Positions 1 through 6,447 of a DNA stretch of 16,719 bases are shown in pieces (positions within the stretch are counted from its first letter, which is position 1; each line of letters opens with the position of its first letter). The position numbers were made by a program, and so were the translations under genes. Below the pieces are notes generated by a model. That model was not told the origin of the DNA. It saw nothing but the letters and a program-made list of their open reading frames with translations, and did no database searches. Origin of the DNA: Quisquiliibacterium sp036525975 (GTDB lineage: Bacteria; Pseudomonadota; Gammaproteobacteria; Burkholderiales; Burkholderiaceae_E); the NCBI GenBank assembly GCA_036525975.1, contig DATCZK010000002.1, positions 1 through 16,719 on the forward strand, in the 5' to 3' direction.

Positions 1-1178
1 ACGCTCCGCGCCGGCGACGCGGCGCCCACGACGGCGCTGCTGCGCGCCAGCCGGCGCACGTGCGCCTCGTCCACGCGCACCCCCAGCCCGGGGCGCGCCG
101 GCATCGTGACGACCCCGTCGCGCACCCACTCGGAGAAGTCGGTCGGGTCTTCCGCGAGGCGCAGCGTGGACATGAAGGCGTGCCCGGCGTCGAACAGCGG
201 CTCGATCGTGACCGCGTGCGCGAGCGACGCGGCCTGCGTGACGCCGAACTCGAGCATCGAGTTCATGTAGCAGCGGATTCCGTGCGCCTGCGCGAGCGAG
301 GAGATCTTCTGGGCGCGCAACGGGCCGCCGTTCTTGCTGCTCTTGATGCTGAAGATCGACGCGGCGCGCTTGCGCGCGATCTCGGCCGCGCCGGCCAGCC
401 CGGTGAGCGACTCGTCGGCCGAGAGCGGCAGCGCGCTGTCGCGCGCGAGCGCGGCGAGCGTGTCGATGTCTTCCTTGGCCACGGGCTGCTCCACGAACAG
501 CAGCCGCGACCCCGCCGCCGCCTCCAGGAATTCGCGCGCTTCGCCGGCCGTCCAGCCCTGGTTGGCGTCGGCGATCAGGCCGATGTTCGCGCCGTAGCGC
601 GCTTCGAGCGCCTCGATTCGCCGGATCTCGTCGCCCACCGGCGCGGCGCCCATCTTGAGCATGAAGGTCTTGTAGCCCTGGGGGGCGCGCTCGTCGATCA
701 CCGCGGCGTCGTCGTCGGCCGAGCCGCTGCCCAGCGGCCACAGCACCGGCAGCGATCGCCGAAGCGCGCCGCCGAGCAGCAGGGCCGCGGGCACCCCGAG
801 GCGCTTGCCCAGGATGTCGAGCAGCGCCATCGTGACCGCCCCCTTGGCGCAGAGGTACCCGGGAAGGATGCGGTCGAGCATCGAGTCCACCGGGCCCGGC
901 TCGGGGGCGGACGCGCAGAACACCGCGGGCAGGATCGTCGCGCGCAGCTGCTCGAGCGTCTGCTCGACCGACTCGTCGGTGAACGGGTGCATCGGGTTCG
1001 CCTCGCCCCAGCCCTCCACGCCGTCGCGGTCCACCAGCTTCACGAACACCGCGCGCGTGGTGCTGAGCGTGCCGTAGGCCCGGGAGAGCCGGTAGGGCGT
1101 CGCGAACCGCGTCTCCACCTCGTAGAGGCTGGCGGCGACGATCGGCGCCGTTGCGCGCGCGACGGTTGCGTTGGTCAT
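1..1178 (-). CDS. Enolase-superfamily enzyme (mandelate racemase / muconate cycloisomerase-like), 3' end cut by window
   Basis: I translated this frame by hand from ATG at 1178-1176; it stays open to the window edge, giving 392 visible residues, close to the family's usual 370-400. The family uses a lysine in a TIM barrel to remove a proton alpha to a carboxylate, with Mg2+ stabilising the enolate, for racemisation, epimerisation or cycloisomerisation. Visible landmarks are the second-strand lysine in FMLKMG (Lys175), metal ligands Asp204 (IADANQGW), Glu230 (FVEQP) and Asp255 (SADES), and the opposite-face lysine in FSIKSSKNGG (Lys279). The first lysine of the usual K-x-K pair is Met173. I see no clear DxD dipeptide-epimerase motif near the C terminus. 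The start overlaps the permease stop by one base (TGATG), so it is translationally coupled to the ABC operon. Superfamily membership is firm; the reaction is not assignable. Confidence 0.86.
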   Translation of the reverse strand, partial: MTNATVARATAPIVAASLYEVETRFATPYRLSRAYGTLSTTRAVFVKLVDRDGVEGWGEANPMHPFTDESVEQTLEQLRATILPAVFCASAPEPGPVDSMLDRILPGYLCAKGAVTMALLDILGKRLGVPAALLLGGALRRSLPVLWPLGSGSADDDAAVIDERAPQGYKTFMLKMGAAPVGDEIRRIEALEARYGANIGLIADANQGWTAGEAREFLEAAAGSRLLFVEQPVAKEDIDTLAALARDSALPLSADESLTGLAGAAEIARKRAASIFSIKSSKNGGPLRAQKISSLAQAHGIRCYMNSMLEFGVTQAASLAHAVTIEPLFDAGHAFMSTLRLAEDPTDFSEWVRDGVVTMPARPGLGVRVDEAHVRRLARSSAVVGAASPARS

Positions 1179-2155
1179 CAGGCGCTCCCGAGGCGGATGC
1201 GGGGGTCGAGGAAACTGTACGAGAGGTCGGTGAGGAAGTTCAGGCCGATCACGATCGCCGCCATCAGGAAGAACGCCGCCTGCGCGACCGGGTAGTCGTG
1301 TTGCAGCGCCGCGTCGACCATCGCCTTGCCCATGCCCGGCCACGAGAACACCGTCTCCACCACGACCTGCCCGCCGATCGCGAAGCCGATGATCAGCGAG
1401 GACACCGTCACGACGGCGAGCAGCGCGTTGCGCGCCGCGTGGCGGAACAGCACGCGCGTGGGGCTCAGGCCCTTGGACTTGGCGAACTCCACGTAGTCCG
1501 AGCCCAGGACCTCGAGCATCGAGTCGCGCATCACGAGCATCGGGGTCACGAGGTACAGCGCCGCGACGGTGAGCGTGGGCAGCGCCAGGTGGTGCAGGAA
1601 GTCGGCCGACGTGATCAGGCCCCAGACGGTGCCGGGGTCGGTGCCCGGGGTGAACATCCCGCCCGAGGGAAACACCTCGAGCTGGTAGCTGAACACGATC
1701 AGCAGCAGGATCCCCACCACGAAGGGCGGCGCCGCCTGGAACAGCAGCCCGACCACGGTGGCGCCGAAATCGAGCGCCCCGCCGCGCCGCGCCGACATGA
1801 AGATGCCCAGCACGATGCCGAGCGTGATCGCGATCACGAGCCCCGCGGTCATCAGCAACAGCGTGTTCACGAGCCAGTGGCCCAGCAGGTTGGCCACCGG
1901 CTGGCCGGTGGAGAACGAGCGCCCCCACTCGAAGGTGGCGAGGTTCTTCATGTACACGACGAACTGCTGCCACAGCGGCAGGTCGAGCCCGAAGGCCTGC
2001 TTGAGGCGCGCCTGCGCGGCCTCGTCCAGCGCCGGGCTGATCACCTGCGCCGCCGGATCCCCCGGCATCAGGCGAAACAGCACGAACAGGATCACGGCCA
2101 CGCCCAGCAGCGTGAGCAGGGCCGAGGCCAGTCGCCTGAGCACGTACGCGGTCAT
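1178..2155 (-). CDS. ABC peptide/nickel-type transporter permease, DppB/OppB family
   Basis: This is a 325-residue inner-membrane permease, of normal length for DppB-type subunits, which form half of the channel in ABC importers for di/oligopeptides, nickel or other small solutes. The N terminus is the typical VLRRLASALLTLLG helix followed by LMPGDPA. About six hydrophobic segments follow. The cytoplasmic EAA loop that contacts the ATPase is at residues 221-241 (YVEFAKSKGLSPTRVLFRHAA), and the family C terminus SYSFLDPRIRLG is present. A GAGGA lies about ten bases before ATG. It lies downstream of the binding-protein gene and ends on the start of the enolase-family gene. The partner permease (DppC) and ATPases (DppD/F) are not in the window; they may lie beyond the left edge. 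Having an enzyme directly after dppB, before dppC, is an uncommon order. Confidence 0.95.
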   Translation of the reverse strand: MTAYVLRRLASALLTLLGVAVILFVLFRLMPGDPAAQVISPALDEAAQARLKQAFGLDLPLWQQFVVYMKNLATFEWGRSFSTGQPVANLLGHWLVNTLLLMTAGLVIAITLGIVLGIFMSARRGGALDFGATVVGLLFQAAPPFVVGILLLIVFSYQLEVFPSGGMFTPGTDPGTVWGLITSADFLHHLALPTLTVAALYLVTPMLVMRDSMLEVLGSDYVEFAKSKGLSPTRVLFRHAARNALLAVVTVSSLIIGFAIGGQVVVETVFSWPGMGKAMVDAALQHDYPVAQAAFFLMAAIVIGLNFLTDLSYSFLDPRIRLGSA

Positions 2156-2160
2156 CGTCG

Positions 2161-2218
2161 GCGGTCCTCGCGGTCGTCAGCGGTCGTCAGCGGTCCTCGC
2201 GGCCGTCGGCGGCCGTCG
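2161..2218. repeat. Six short tandem repeats of a 9-10 bp unit
   Basis: Read on the + strand, units of the form GCGGTCNTCN follow one another: GCGGTCCTC, GCGGTCGTCA twice, GCGGTCCTC, then GCGGCCGTCG twice. They fill most of the spacer between the binding-protein stop and the permease start, next to the permease ribosome-binding site. The array probably arose by slippage. Whether it affects spacing or translation of the permease is unknown. Confidence 0.7.
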
Positions 2219-2228
2219 GCGGGCACGC

Positions 2229-2252
2229 CGCCCGGGCCGCGAGGCCCGGGCG
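2229..2252 (-). promoter_or_regulatory. Intercistronic stem-loop after the ABC binding-protein gene
   Basis: This is a perfect 10-bp inverted repeat, CGCCCGGGCC, with a 4-base loop (GCGA on the + strand), 15 bp past the binding-protein stop codon. No T-run follows it on the transcribed strand, so it is not a classical intrinsic terminator. Such hairpins after binding-protein genes commonly protect the upstream mRNA from 3' decay or attenuate read-through into the permease. The function here is inferred. Confidence 0.65.
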
Positions 2253-2267
2253 CGGCCGGGGCGCGGC

Positions 2268-3890
2268 TCAGGCCCGCGGGTAGAGGAGCTTGCCCTGGGC
2301 GTTCCAGCTGTAACCGCCCTTGGCGAGCATGTCGCGCGCGGCCTTCACGTTCTCGGCCGGCGCCTTCACCGCCGGGTTGTGCCAGAACGCGTTGGCCGGC
2401 GAGATGATCGAGCCGCCCGGGTCGGCGTAGCCGAGCAGCACCAGCTCGCTGATCAGCTTGCGCGGAATCAGGAGGTTGAGCGCGTTGCGGAACACCGGGT
2501 TGTCGAAGGGCTTGATCGTGTTGTTGTACGACAGGTGATACACGCCGTGGCTCGGGTAGCCGCGCGCGACCACGTCCTTGACCTTCTTGAGCCGGTCGAC
2601 CAGGGCCGGCGAGAGGATGTAGCCGGCGCGGTCGCACTCGCCGCGCTCGATCGCCGCGGCGATCGCGTCGTGGCTGCCGTACACGACGCGGATGATCCCG
2701 GCGCACTTGGGCGGGTTGAAGTGCTCCTTGTTGGCGCTCATCTTCACCTCGGAGCCCCGGCGCCAGTGGTCGAACTTGAAGGGTCCGCTCCCGACCGGCT
2801 TGTCGTTCTGGAACTTGAGCGGGTCGTCGATGTTGACCTTCTCGGGGATGTCCTGCCAGATGTGCTTGGGGATGATGTACATCGCGGCGAGCACGTTCGA
2901 GACGAACGGCGCCGAGGGCTTGTCGAGCTTGATCCGCACCGTGTTCGCACCGGTGACCTCGATCGAAGACACGGCCTTGAGCGAGGAGAGGAAGAAGGGC
3001 GCCTTCCACTTGGTCTGGTACTCGAAGCTGAACTTCACGTCCTCGGCGGTGAAGGGCTTGCCGTCGTGCCACTTCATTCCGGACTTGATCGTGATCTCGA
3101 GCGTGGTGTTGTCCACCACCTTCATCCCCGACGCGGCCCAGGGCACCGGCTTGCCGTCGGGGGCGATCCGGAACAGCGTGTCGTAGAGCTTGGAGAGCTC
3201 CTTGAACTCGAGCACGTCGTTGGCGGCGATCGGGTTCAGGTGCTTGATGTCCACGTTCATGCCTGTGCGCGAGTAGCCGTCACCGCTCACTTCCATGTTC
3301 ACGTCCGACCAGAAGCTGCCGATCCCTTCGCCCAGCATCGGCACCAGCCCCTTCACCTTGTCGGAGCGGTGCGCCATCGTGATCTGCGGGTAGGCCACGA
3401 CCGTACCCGGCTGGTCGGCGAAGATCACTTCCTGCGCCTCGAACACCGCGCGCTTGCGATCGTCGATGTTCATCGTGGTCGCCTGGGCGGTGGCCAGCGC
3501 GTCGGTCTTCTCGCTCTTGTAGCCCATCCAGTTGAAGCCGCCCTTCTTGAACTGCTCCGAGGAGTGCACGCCGTGGATGAAGAAGTTCGGGTCGATCCGG
3601 ATCGAGGAGCCGGCCAGGGCCACGAGGAAGACCTCGTAGTCGTGCTGCATGATCACCTTCTGGATGCCCTGGTTGTAGTCGATCGGGTTGGCCTCGAGCT
3701 CCCAGCCGATCTCCTTGCAGGCCTGCGACACCAGGCGCGCGATCTCGGGGCGCGCGGGGTCGAACTGCGCGGTGCTCGTGATGATCGAGCGCTTGTCCAC
3801 CGGCGCCGGGCCGGATTGGGCGTGCGAGATGCCGCTCGCGGCGGACGCCGTGAGGGCGGCCGCGCCCTGAACGAATTCGCGACGTTTCAT
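2268..3890 (-). CDS. ABC transporter substrate-binding protein, family 5 (DppA/OppA-like), circularly permuted
   Basis: This is a 540-residue periplasmic binding protein that should deliver solute to the downstream DppB-type permease. The N terminus MKRREFVQGAAALTAS...SHAQ is a twin-arginine-like export signal. After it, residues about 36-201 match what is normally the C-terminal segment of the family: an ARPEIARLVSQACKEIGWEL stretch, RKRAVFEAQEVIFADQP (about 145-161), and an ending GSFWSDVNMEV like the usual C terminus. A short linker (about 202-211) leads into what is normally the N-terminal part: LYDTLFRIAPDGKPVP, MKWHDGKPFTAEDVKFSFE (about 272-290), VGSGPF (about 366-371) and NPVFRNALNLLIPRKLI (about 464-480). 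It ends at AARDMLAKGGYSW...GKLLYP, which is mid-protein in ordinary homologues. GGAGAAG precedes the ATG closely. The family call is firm; the ligand is unknown. Confidence 0.93.
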   Translation of the reverse strand: MKRREFVQGAAALTASAASGISHAQSGPAPVDKRSIITSTAQFDPARPEIARLVSQACKEIGWELEANPIDYNQGIQKVIMQHDYEVFLVALAGSSIRIDPNFFIHGVHSSEQFKKGGFNWMGYKSEKTDALATAQATTMNIDDRKRAVFEAQEVIFADQPGTVVAYPQITMAHRSDKVKGLVPMLGEGIGSFWSDVNMEVSGDGYSRTGMNVDIKHLNPIAANDVLEFKELSKLYDTLFRIAPDGKPVPWAASGMKVVDNTTLEITIKSGMKWHDGKPFTAEDVKFSFEYQTKWKAPFFLSSLKAVSSIEVTGANTVRIKLDKPSAPFVSNVLAAMYIIPKHIWQDIPEKVNIDDPLKFQNDKPVGSGPFKFDHWRRGSEVKMSANKEHFNPPKCAGIIRVVYGSHDAIAAAIERGECDRAGYILSPALVDRLKKVKDVVARGYPSHGVYHLSYNNTIKPFDNPVFRNALNLLIPRKLISELVLLGYADPGGSIISPANAFWHNPAVKAPAENVKAARDMLAKGGYSWNAQGKLLYPRA

Positions 3891-3975
3891 GTCTTCTCCC
3901 TGGTTGGTTCAACTGGTTGGCAGTGCGAGTATCGGAACTGCGGCGCGCGAGCGCCAGCGATCCGGGGCATGTTTC

Positions 3976-4000
3976 GGTTATCTATAACTTTTGGTTATAG
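3976..4000. promoter_or_regulatory. AT-rich palindrome, probable LysR-type operator in the divergent promoter region
   Basis: CTATAAC (3982-3988) and GTTATAG (3994-4000) form a perfect 7-bp inverted repeat around a 5-base spacer. The site fits the LysR T-N11-A pattern (T3985, A3997). An extra GGTTAT half-site at 3976-3981 repeats the one at 3993-3998. It stands out as an AT-rich island in very GC-rich DNA. It lies 19 bp before the regulator's ATG and about 90 bp before the binding-protein start. On the minus strand a GATACT (3933-3928) could be the -10 of the ABC operon, which would place the palindrome near -70, the usual LysR recognition position. TATAAC inside it could also serve as the regulator's own -10, which suggests autoregulation. 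The promoter assignment is inference. Confidence 0.65.
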
Positions 4001-4019
4001 TTTCGGCTCGGAGGCCGCG

Positions 4020-4940
4020 ATGAAGATCCGCTACATCGAAGCGTTCAGGGCGATGATCGAGTGCGGCACGGTGTCGGCCGCGGCGCGCGCGCTGCGCGTC
4101 TCGCAGCCGGCCATGACGAAACTGATCTCGCAGCTGCAGTCCGAGCTCGACATGACGCTGTTCGAGCTGCGCGGCGGGCGGCTCGCGCCCACCGCGGAGG
4201 CTTACGCGCTCGAGGGGGCGATGAGCCGCGCCTGGCGCGGCGTGATCGAGCTGCGCGAGGTGGCCGAGGACGTGCGCGACATGCGAAGCGGCCGCCTCAC
4301 CGTGGTCGCGCACCCCAGCTTCGCGCAGGCGCTGCTCCCGCCCTTCGTGGCGCAGTTCGCCAGGCACGCGTCCAGGTCGACGATCACCGTGCACTCGCAG
4401 CCCTCGCCGCGGGTGATCGAGTGGTGCGCCGACGGCCAGGCCGACCTGGGCATCGCGGCCGTTCTCGCGCCGCAGACGGGGGTGCAGGTGGAGCGCCTGG
4501 GCAAGCTCGCGGCCGTTTGCGCGCTCCCCGCGGGGCACCGGCTGGCCGCGCAGCAGGTGATCCAGGCCGAAGACCTGCGGGGCGAGTCGTTCATTTCGCT
4601 CGCCGAGGTCGATCGGTCGCGCTCGCGGATCGAGGCGGCGTTCGCGCCGCACGCGGTCGAGCGCGACATCCGCCTCACCACGCCGCAGGCCACGATCGCG
4701 CTCGCGCTGGTGGCCAACGGCGTGGGCGCCAGCGTGATCGACGAGGCGGCCGCCACCCTCGCCGACCAGGCCAGGGTCGCGGTCCGGCCGTTTCGCCCGG
4801 CCGTGGGCTTCGACATCTACTTCTATCACCCGGCCAACCGCGAGCCCTCGCAGCTGTGCGAGCGCTTCGTGCGCGAGCTGCGCAAGTGGTTCCGCGCGCG
4901 GCGCTGGGCGCGCCCCGGCGCCGCGCCGGCCGCCGGGTGA
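4020..4940 (+). CDS. LysR-family transcriptional regulator
   Basis: This 306-residue protein has the standard LysR length. The winged helix-turn-helix is at residues 1-60 (helices around TVSAAARALRVSQPAMTKLI), followed by a linker helix and an effector-binding domain from about residue 90 (SGRLTVVAHPSFAQALLPPF). The frame is open far upstream, but ATG at 4020 is chosen because CGGAGG precedes it by five bases and the protein then begins exactly at the family's N terminus (MKIRYIEAFRAMIECG). It is divergent from the ABC binding-protein gene and shares a palindrome with it. LysR proteins typically activate the divergent operon in response to its substrate or an intermediate, as CatR and BenM do for muconate cycloisomerase genes. 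I infer that it controls the ABC/enolase-family operon and itself. The inducer is unknown. Confidence 0.95.
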   Translation: MKIRYIEAFRAMIECGTVSAAARALRVSQPAMTKLISQLQSELDMTLFELRGGRLAPTAEAYALEGAMSRAWRGVIELREVAEDVRDMRSGRLTVVAHPSFAQALLPPFVAQFARHASRSTITVHSQPSPRVIEWCADGQADLGIAAVLAPQTGVQVERLGKLAAVCALPAGHRLAAQQVIQAEDLRGESFISLAEVDRSRSRIEAAFAPHAVERDIRLTTPQATIALALVANGVGASVIDEAAATLADQARVAVRPFRPAVGFDIYFYHPANREPSQLCERFVRELRKWFRARRWARPGAAPAAG

Positions 4941-4986
4941 GCGCCGGCGCGTGGAGTATGCTGCAACGACTACGGAGGAAGCGACC

Positions 4987-5127
4987 ATGACGCTATGCCC
5001 AATCGCCGTCTTCGCGGGCTGCAAGAAGTGCCCCGCGTTTTCGGTGTGTCCGCTCAAGACCGTGATCGGTGACGCACCCCCGCCGCAGGCGGGCGAAGCA
5101 AAGCAGGCGAAGTCGGCGAAGAAGTAG
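4987..5127 (+). CDS. Small four-cysteine protein, 46 residues, unknown function
   Basis: A strong ribosome-binding site (GGAGGAA, six bases before ATG) opens a 46-codon frame. The protein is MTLCPIAVFAGCKKCPAFSV continuing CPLKTVIGD, then a Pro/Ala/Lys-rich basic tail. Cysteines at residues 4, 12, 15 and 21 form C-x7-C-x2-C-x5-C, with three of the four followed by or next to proline. This looks like a small zinc or iron-sulfur binding knuckle. There is no signal peptide or membrane helix, so it is probably cytosolic. A TATGCT at 4957-4962 could be its -10. It lies 46 bp after the LysR gene and about 240 bp before the first TRAP gene, so it may be a separate transcript. I recall similar short CxxCP proteins as hypothetical in Burkholderiales, but cannot verify that here. 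No function is proposed. Confidence 0.75.
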   Translation: MTLCPIAVFAGCKKCPAFSVCPLKTVIGDAPPPQAGEAKQAKSAKK

Positions 5128-5130
5128 GCC

Positions 5131-5163
5131 GATCGGCTCGCGCAGCGCGATCGGATCGCGCAG
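5131..5163. repeat. Imperfect 15-bp direct repeat
   Basis: GATCGGCTCGCGCAG (5131-5145) recurs as GATCGGATCGCGCAG (5149-5163), with one mismatch and a 3-bp spacer, in the spacer between the small cysteine protein and the first TRAP gene. It could be a local duplication or a regulator site. Nothing else supports a function. Confidence 0.5.
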
Positions 5164-5230
5164 GCCGCTCGGGTCGTTCGGGTCGCGCCCGCCCGACGGG
5201 TGCGCACGCCCGCTGATGGCCCGATAATGG

Positions 5231-5259
5231 AATGACGACAGCGCGGGCGAGGTGTAGCA
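5231..5259 (+). promoter_or_regulatory. Candidate promoter for TRAP system A
   Basis: An ATGACG (5231-5236) and a TAGCAT (5254-5259) separated by 17 bp are the best sigma70-like pair I can find in the 241-bp spacer before the first TRAP gene. A GATAAT at 5223-5228 is an alternative -10 with no good -35. Matches are weak, and an alternative sigma factor or an activator may be involved. Confidence 0.25.
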
Positions 5260-5283
5260 TGGCGGCCCGGGATCGCGCTGCCG

Positions 5284-5298
5284 CCCGCCGGCGGCGGG
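5284..5298 (+). promoter_or_regulatory. Small stem-loop in the 5' leader of TRAP system A
   Basis: CCCGCC and GGCGGG pair around a GGC loop, followed by only two T residues. It sits about 70 bp before the DctP start. It could be a weak terminator for upstream transcription or just GC-rich chance. Confidence 0.25.
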
Positions 5299-5368
5299 TT
5301 CGTCACAACAGGGCCAGAACCCCGGTCTGTCCGGCGACATCCGGCAACACGACAACACAGGAGTGGAG

Positions 5369-6361
5369 ATGAAACGCAGAGGTCTACTTTCGACGATGGC
5401 CGCGGCCGTCGTGAGCGCAGCGTTCGCGCTGCCGGCCGGCGCCCAGACGATCACGCTGCACGGCGCGTCCCAGTTCAACGACGACCACCCCTTCACCAAG
5501 GGGCTGATGAAGTTCGAGGAGCTGGTCAAGAAGTACTACGGCAAGCCGATCAATTTCGTGCTGCACAAGAACAGCGAGCTCGGGCTCGAGAAGGACTACT
5601 TCGCCTACATGAACCAGGGCATCTCGGTGGACTACGCCATCGTCTCGCCCGCGCACATGGCCACGTTCGCCAAGGCCGCGCCGTTCATCGACGCGCCGTT
5701 CGTGTTCAGCAGCCACGACCAGATGAACAAGGTGATCGCGCAGGGCGTGCTCAACCCGATCGCCGACGAGATCGCGAAGAAAGCCGACGTGCTGCTGCTC
5801 GGCTACGGCGGGGGCGGCGTGCGCAACATCTTCGCCACCAAGCCGATCCGCAACATGGCCGAACTCAAGGGCCTGAAGATCCGGGTGCAGGGCGCGCCGA
5901 TCTGGACGCGCACCTTCGCGGCCGCCGGAATGGCGCCCACCGTGATCGCCTACAGCGAGATCTACAACGGCATCCAGACCGGGGTGATCCAGGCCGGCGA
6001 GAACGAGGCGGCGGGCGTGCAGCAGATGAAGTTCTACGAGGTCGGGCCCAACCTGATGCTCACGCAGCACTCGATCAGCATCCGGCCGATCTGCTTCTCG
6101 GGCAAGGCGCTGCGCAAGCTGCCCGCCGACCTGCAGGCCGCGATCCGCAAGGCCGCCTCCGAGGCGGGCGACTGGGAGCGCGCGCTCGAGTCGAGCAGCG
6201 ACACGACGATCCTCACCGAGATGGAGAAGTCGGGCAAGCTCAAGCTGGTGAAGTTCGACGGGCGCGACCAGTTGCAGAAGTCGATGGAGCCGGCGCTCGA
6301 GGCCTACGCCAAGGAGATCGGCGCAGACGCGATCTACGCCAAGATCAAGACCATCAAGTAG
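5369..6361 (+). CDS. TRAP transporter solute-binding protein, DctP family (system A)
   Basis: This 330-residue periplasmic binding protein captures a small carboxylate and hands it to the DctQM membrane complex. ATG at 5369 is preferred over an in-frame GTG at 5363 because AGGAG lies five bases before the ATG and gives a clean Sec signal peptide (MKRRGLLSTMAAAVVSAAFA...AGA-Q, cleavage near residue 25). The DctP hallmark GLKIRV puts the carboxylate-binding arginine at residue 172. A second arginine (VRNIFATKP, Arg152) and the YSEIYNGIQTGVIQAGENEA helix region are also typical. The SDYAI-type loop reads ISVDYAIVSPAHMATFAKAA. It is followed by a strong stem-loop and then DctQ and DctM. The substrate is unknown beyond a likely organic acid. 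Confidence 0.94.
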   Translation: MKRRGLLSTMAAAVVSAAFALPAGAQTITLHGASQFNDDHPFTKGLMKFEELVKKYYGKPINFVLHKNSELGLEKDYFAYMNQGISVDYAIVSPAHMATFAKAAPFIDAPFVFSSHDQMNKVIAQGVLNPIADEIAKKADVLLLGYGGGGVRNIFATKPIRNMAELKGLKIRVQGAPIWTRTFAAAGMAPTVIAYSEIYNGIQTGVIQAGENEAAGVQQMKFYEVGPNLMLTQHSISIRPICFSGKALRKLPADLQAAIRKAASEAGDWERALESSSDTTILTEMEKSGKLKLVKFDGRDQLQKSMEPALEAYAKEIGADAIYAKIKTIK

Positions 6362-6374
6362 CCCATTGCAGGCA

Positions 6375-6410
6375 CTGCGGCGGGGCGCGGTAGGCCGCGC
6401 CTCTCCGCAG
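6375..6410 (+). promoter_or_regulatory. Strong stem-loop between TRAP-A binding protein and DctQ
   Basis: CTGCGG (6375-6380) pairs with CCGCAG (6405-6410), and inside it GGCGCGG (6384-6390) pairs with CCGCGCC (6395-6401) around a TAGG loop. Together they form a 15-pair hairpin interrupted by one mismatch and one wobble. No T-run follows, so it is more likely an mRNA stabiliser or attenuator after the binding-protein gene than a full terminator. Confidence 0.65.
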
Positions 6411-6447
6411 TCGTGCGCCCGAGTCACTCCACCCCGGCCCGAGGCAG

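Noticed and set aside
60..1295. Plus-strand frame of 411 codons at the left edge
   Set aside because: It is the antisense of the enolase-superfamily gene, whose metal ligands and lysines are all readable on the minus strand.
2157..2220. Short direct repeats considered as a CRISPR array
   Set aside because: Units are about 10 bp with no unique spacers between them, so they are simple tandem repeats.
2152..3890. Rotated order of the binding protein as a frameshift or assembly break
   Set aside because: One continuous frame covers a single export signal, both halves and a linker, with normal flanking genes, so genuine circular permutation is the simpler reading.
1758..4019. Long + strand extension of the LysR frame
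   Set aside because: It is antisense to the convincing binding-protein and permease genes, has arginine/histidine/valine-rich low-complexity translation, and the LysR family N terminus begins at 4020 with a good ribosome-binding site.
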